A stretch of 6,917 bases of DNA, taken from NCBI GenBank assembly GCA_034437515.1, contig DAOTTX010000353.1:1-6917 (forward strand), written 5' to 3'. Below are positions 6,319-6,917 of the stretch, in pieces. Under the pieces are notes generated by a model that ran no database searches, was not told the DNA's origin, and saw only the letters and a list, made by a program, of their open reading frames with translations. The translations under genes were made by a program, and so were the position numbers. The stretch is from DAOTTX01 sp034437515 (lineage in GTDB: Bacteria > Chloroflexota > Anaerolineae > Aggregatilineales > Phototrophicaceae). The first letter of the stretch is position 1. Each line of letters starts with the position of its first letter.

Positions 6319-6917
6319 CCCCTTTCCAAGCGATCCCTTTGTAGCGCCGATGCCCGAAATACGAGCGGGTCGGCGAGTCTTGCAGGGGGAAGAGGTCGAT
6401 CTGTCCTTGCCGGGCCAGGTGGCGCAGCGGGGCCCTCACCGCTTGAGCTAAGGCGCCGTCGGCTCGGGCGTAAGGCAAGGTCTGGTCGAAGAAATTCTCC
6501 AGAAAAGATTGAAGCGTGCCTGTCTGTCTTTTCCACTGGGCGACGATCCCGCTGACCAGGCCTGGCCCATACACGCATTGGAATCCGCCAGCCACTCGAC
6601 GACCCACGCCCAGGAATGCCATCACGCGCTTCCAAGCACCAATTTTCTCCTTGCTCAGCCCCCCAGTTTCCTCCACAGCGCGCAATTGGTTGGCCTCGGT
6701 GTGGACATCTGCCACGTACAGTCGATCTGGTCTGATGAAGATCTCTGTCAGCAGGTGAGTATATAGACCGTCAACTGGATGATCTAACGACTGCCTTTCT
6801 TTCTCAAGGCGACGCAATCTCTGTAGCAATTGCGCTGCAAAGTGGATGTCAGATCGCACGTGACAAGCACGATAGCCGTTCTCGATCTCCAGCATTCGGG
6901 CTGATTGGAGAAACGCC
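6299..6917 (-). CDS. Unknown protein with C-terminal winged helix (5' end outside window)
   Basis: The reading frame stays open to the right edge (205 residues visible), and the first ATG inside the window (6893-6895) has no Shine-Dalgarno sequence, so the true start is probably beyond 6917. Numbering from that ATG, residues 14-70 are helical and charged. Residues 80-112 (LSKEKIGAWKRVMAFLGVGRR...CVYGPGL) resemble a helix-turn-helix or winged-helix unit with a conserved-looking W and LG turn. Residues 147-190 (ALAQAVRAPLRHLARQG, then strands to KGIAW) look like a second winged helix. This suggests a DNA-binding or adaptor subunit for the ATPase whose start it overlaps. I do not recognise the family; a DpdG-like or BREX accessory protein is possible but unproven. 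Confidence 0.75.
   Translation of the reverse strand, partial: AFLQSARMLEIENGYRACHVRSDIHFAAQLLQRLRRLEKERQSLDHPVDGLYTHLLTEIFIRPDRLYVADVHTEANQLRAVEETGGLSKEKIGAWKRVMAFLGVGRRVAGGFQCVYGPGLVSGIVAQWKRQTGTLQSFLENFFDQTLPYARADGALAQAVRAPLRHLARQGQIDLFPLQDSPTRSYFGHRRYKGIAWKGDDDGNH
6319..6327 (-). promoter_or_regulatory. Ribosome binding region of the ATPase gene, two candidate starts
   Basis: On the minus strand GGAAAGGGG runs directly into ATG 6318-6316. Its proximal GGA is 6 nt from that ATG, while the AAGGGG part is 6 nt from the second ATG at 6312-6310. The site lies inside the upstream coding sequence, consistent with coupled translation. Confidence 0.55.

Overview
The window looks like accessory DNA from a bacterium, most likely a member of the Chloroflexota (Anaerolineae or Roseiflexus-like) or a similar large-genome lineage. 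This rests on the style of the left-hand gene: a P-loop NTPase opening with an NPY-x-G-x-P-x-GG...F-x-GR signature, followed by TPR repeats and a tryptophan-rich hydrophobic tail. The assignment is from memory of such proteins and is not certain. Base composition is moderately GC-rich but uneven: about 43-50% G+C at the far left and about 60-67% in the NTPase-coding parts, by hand counts of single 60-base lines.

Layout, left to right. (1) Minus strand, 18-2237: a 739-residue STAND/AAA-type NTPase with a C-terminal TPR array; its last ~27 residues look frameshifted at a run of five A/T. (2) 2238-2606: a divergent regulatory region with a good sigma70-type promoter facing left (perfect TATAAT), another facing right (TTGCTA-17-TAAAAT), a long imperfect inverted repeat between them, an 8-bp tandem repeat at the predicted right-hand transcription start, and an 8+2+8 palindrome just before the right-hand gene. 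(3) Plus strand, 2607-3425 and 3418-3723: two overlapping, translationally coupled genes. The first is an unrecognised 272-residue protein with a plausible PD-(D/E)xK nuclease core; the second is a 101-residue unknown. (4) A 60-bp convergent gap without a clear terminator. (5) Minus strand, 3784-6318 and 6299-6917: a second operon that runs off the right edge. An unknown protein ending in a likely winged helix (5' end outside the window) overlaps an 844-residue P-loop ATPase with a cysteine cluster.

None of the genes is housekeeping. Two different large signalling-type or motor-type ATPases, a candidate restriction-like nuclease and a winged-helix partner packed together suggest a defence or mobile-element-conflict island. 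That is inference: no gene here could be assigned confidently to a named defence system. The most useful hypotheses are (a) the divergent STAND-TPR NTPase and PD-(D/E)xK pair act as sensor and effector encoded in trans, and (b) the right-hand winged-helix/ATPase pair is part of a larger system (for example Dpd-, Dnd/Dpt- or BREX-like) whose other genes lie beyond position 6917.
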